Origin: Xylanibacter ruminicola Ga6B6
GTDB taxonomy: Bacteria > Bacteroidota > Bacteroidia > Bacteroidales > Bacteroidaceae
Direction of reading: 5' to 3'
Length of the DNA: 64,000 nucleotides
Assembly: GCF_000687715.1 (NCBI RefSeq)
Contig: NZ_JHXD01000013.1
Span: 29,234 to 93,233 of the forward strand
Every line of letters begins with the position of its first letter. Within the stretch, counting starts at the first letter, position 1. The notes beneath the pieces were generated by a model that did not search any database, was not told the DNA's origin, and saw nothing but the letters and a program-made list of their open reading frames with translations. Shown piece by piece: positions 63,928 through 64,000 of this stretch. The position numbers were made by a program, and so were the translations under genes.

Positions 63928-63963
63928 TCTAGTTAATCTAGTTTTTCTAGATTATCTAGTAAA
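63928..63963. repeat. 9-bp CTAG array in the 16S leader
   Basis: CTAG at 63929, 63938, 63947 and 63956, exactly 9 bp apart (unit TCTAGNNNN). It ends about 15 bp before the mature 16S end and would be transcribed in the pre-rRNA. Confidence 0.8.
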
Positions 63964-63977
63964 AGATACAAATTTTT

Positions 63978-64000
63978 ACAATGAAGAGTTTGATCCTGGC
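63978..64000 (+). rRNA. 16S ribosomal RNA, 5' end only
   Basis: GAAGAGTTTGATCCTGGC, the conserved 5' start of bacterial 16S rRNA, begins at 63983; aligning with E. coli numbering puts base 1 near 63978. The gene runs out of the window. Confidence 0.95.

Overview
The window looks like a chromosomal segment of a Bacteroidota bacterium, most likely Prevotella or a close relative. The evidence is a SusC/SusD pair, an Oar-like TonB receptor, Bacteroidota-only families (DUF4290, DUF4292, DUF4294), and about sixteen promoters with the Bacteroidales -7 box TAnnTTTG. Ribosome-binding sites of Shine-Dalgarno type are largely absent. No tRNA, CRISPR array, phage or transposase gene was seen. Coding density is high, and several gene pairs overlap head-to-tail or tail-to-tail.

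Layout. 1-6.5 kb: end of a TonB receptor, glyS with an FKBP lipoprotein, then an AAA ATPase/DUF4435 pair that resembles the PARIS defence system. 6.5-12.2 kb (minus): operon dxs-trkA-trkH-manA. 12.3-14.9 kb: divergent DUF4294 and helix-hairpin-helix/barrel proteins. 14.8-25.1 kb: envelope-glycan cluster with a GT4, a GtrA-like flippase, a polysaccharide deacetylase, a GtrB-like polyprenyl-phosphate glycosyltransferase, two GT87-like membrane glycosyltransferases, a HisC/CobD-like PLP enzyme, a cytidylyltransferase-like protein, a GT2, a LicD phosphotransferase and an LpxL-type acyltransferase. 25.1-33.4 kb (minus): operon dgt-miaB-ABC exporter-two LtaS-fold phosphotransferases. 33.5-38.0 kb: operon dut-TPR-DUF4292-EnvC. 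38.1-42.3 kb: M20 peptidase, TerC, a very short ComEC and an AEC transporter. 42.3-57.6 kb: a polysaccharide utilisation locus with a membrane-bound LuxR-type regulator, SusC, SusD, a small lipoprotein, a 1540-residue polysaccharide lyase-GH88-GH2 fusion and a second GH2. 57.7-63.4 kb (minus): operon tsaB-DUF4290-murA-rimM-dxr-rseP. 63.4-64.0 kb: rRNA promoter and leader, ending in the first 23 bases of 16S rRNA.

How it works together. The utilisation locus encodes a complete route for a uronic-acid-containing polysaccharide: uptake by SusCD, beta-elimination by the lyase domain, removal of the unsaturated uronic acid by GH88, and trimming by two GH2 domains. The first three enzyme activities sit on one polypeptide with all catalytic residues in place. 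The glycan cluster can be read as two modules: a GtrA/GtrB/GT87 lipid-linked sugar decoration system, and a route that makes and transfers a phospho-amino-alcohol (PLP enzyme, cytidylyltransferase, LicD).

The most unexpected non-genic signal is a set of four short arrays in which CTAG recurs exactly every 9 bp. One lies in frame inside a coding sequence, one supplies the murA stop codon, and two flank the rRNA promoter. A separate 11-bp tandem repeat lies upstream of the rRNA operon.
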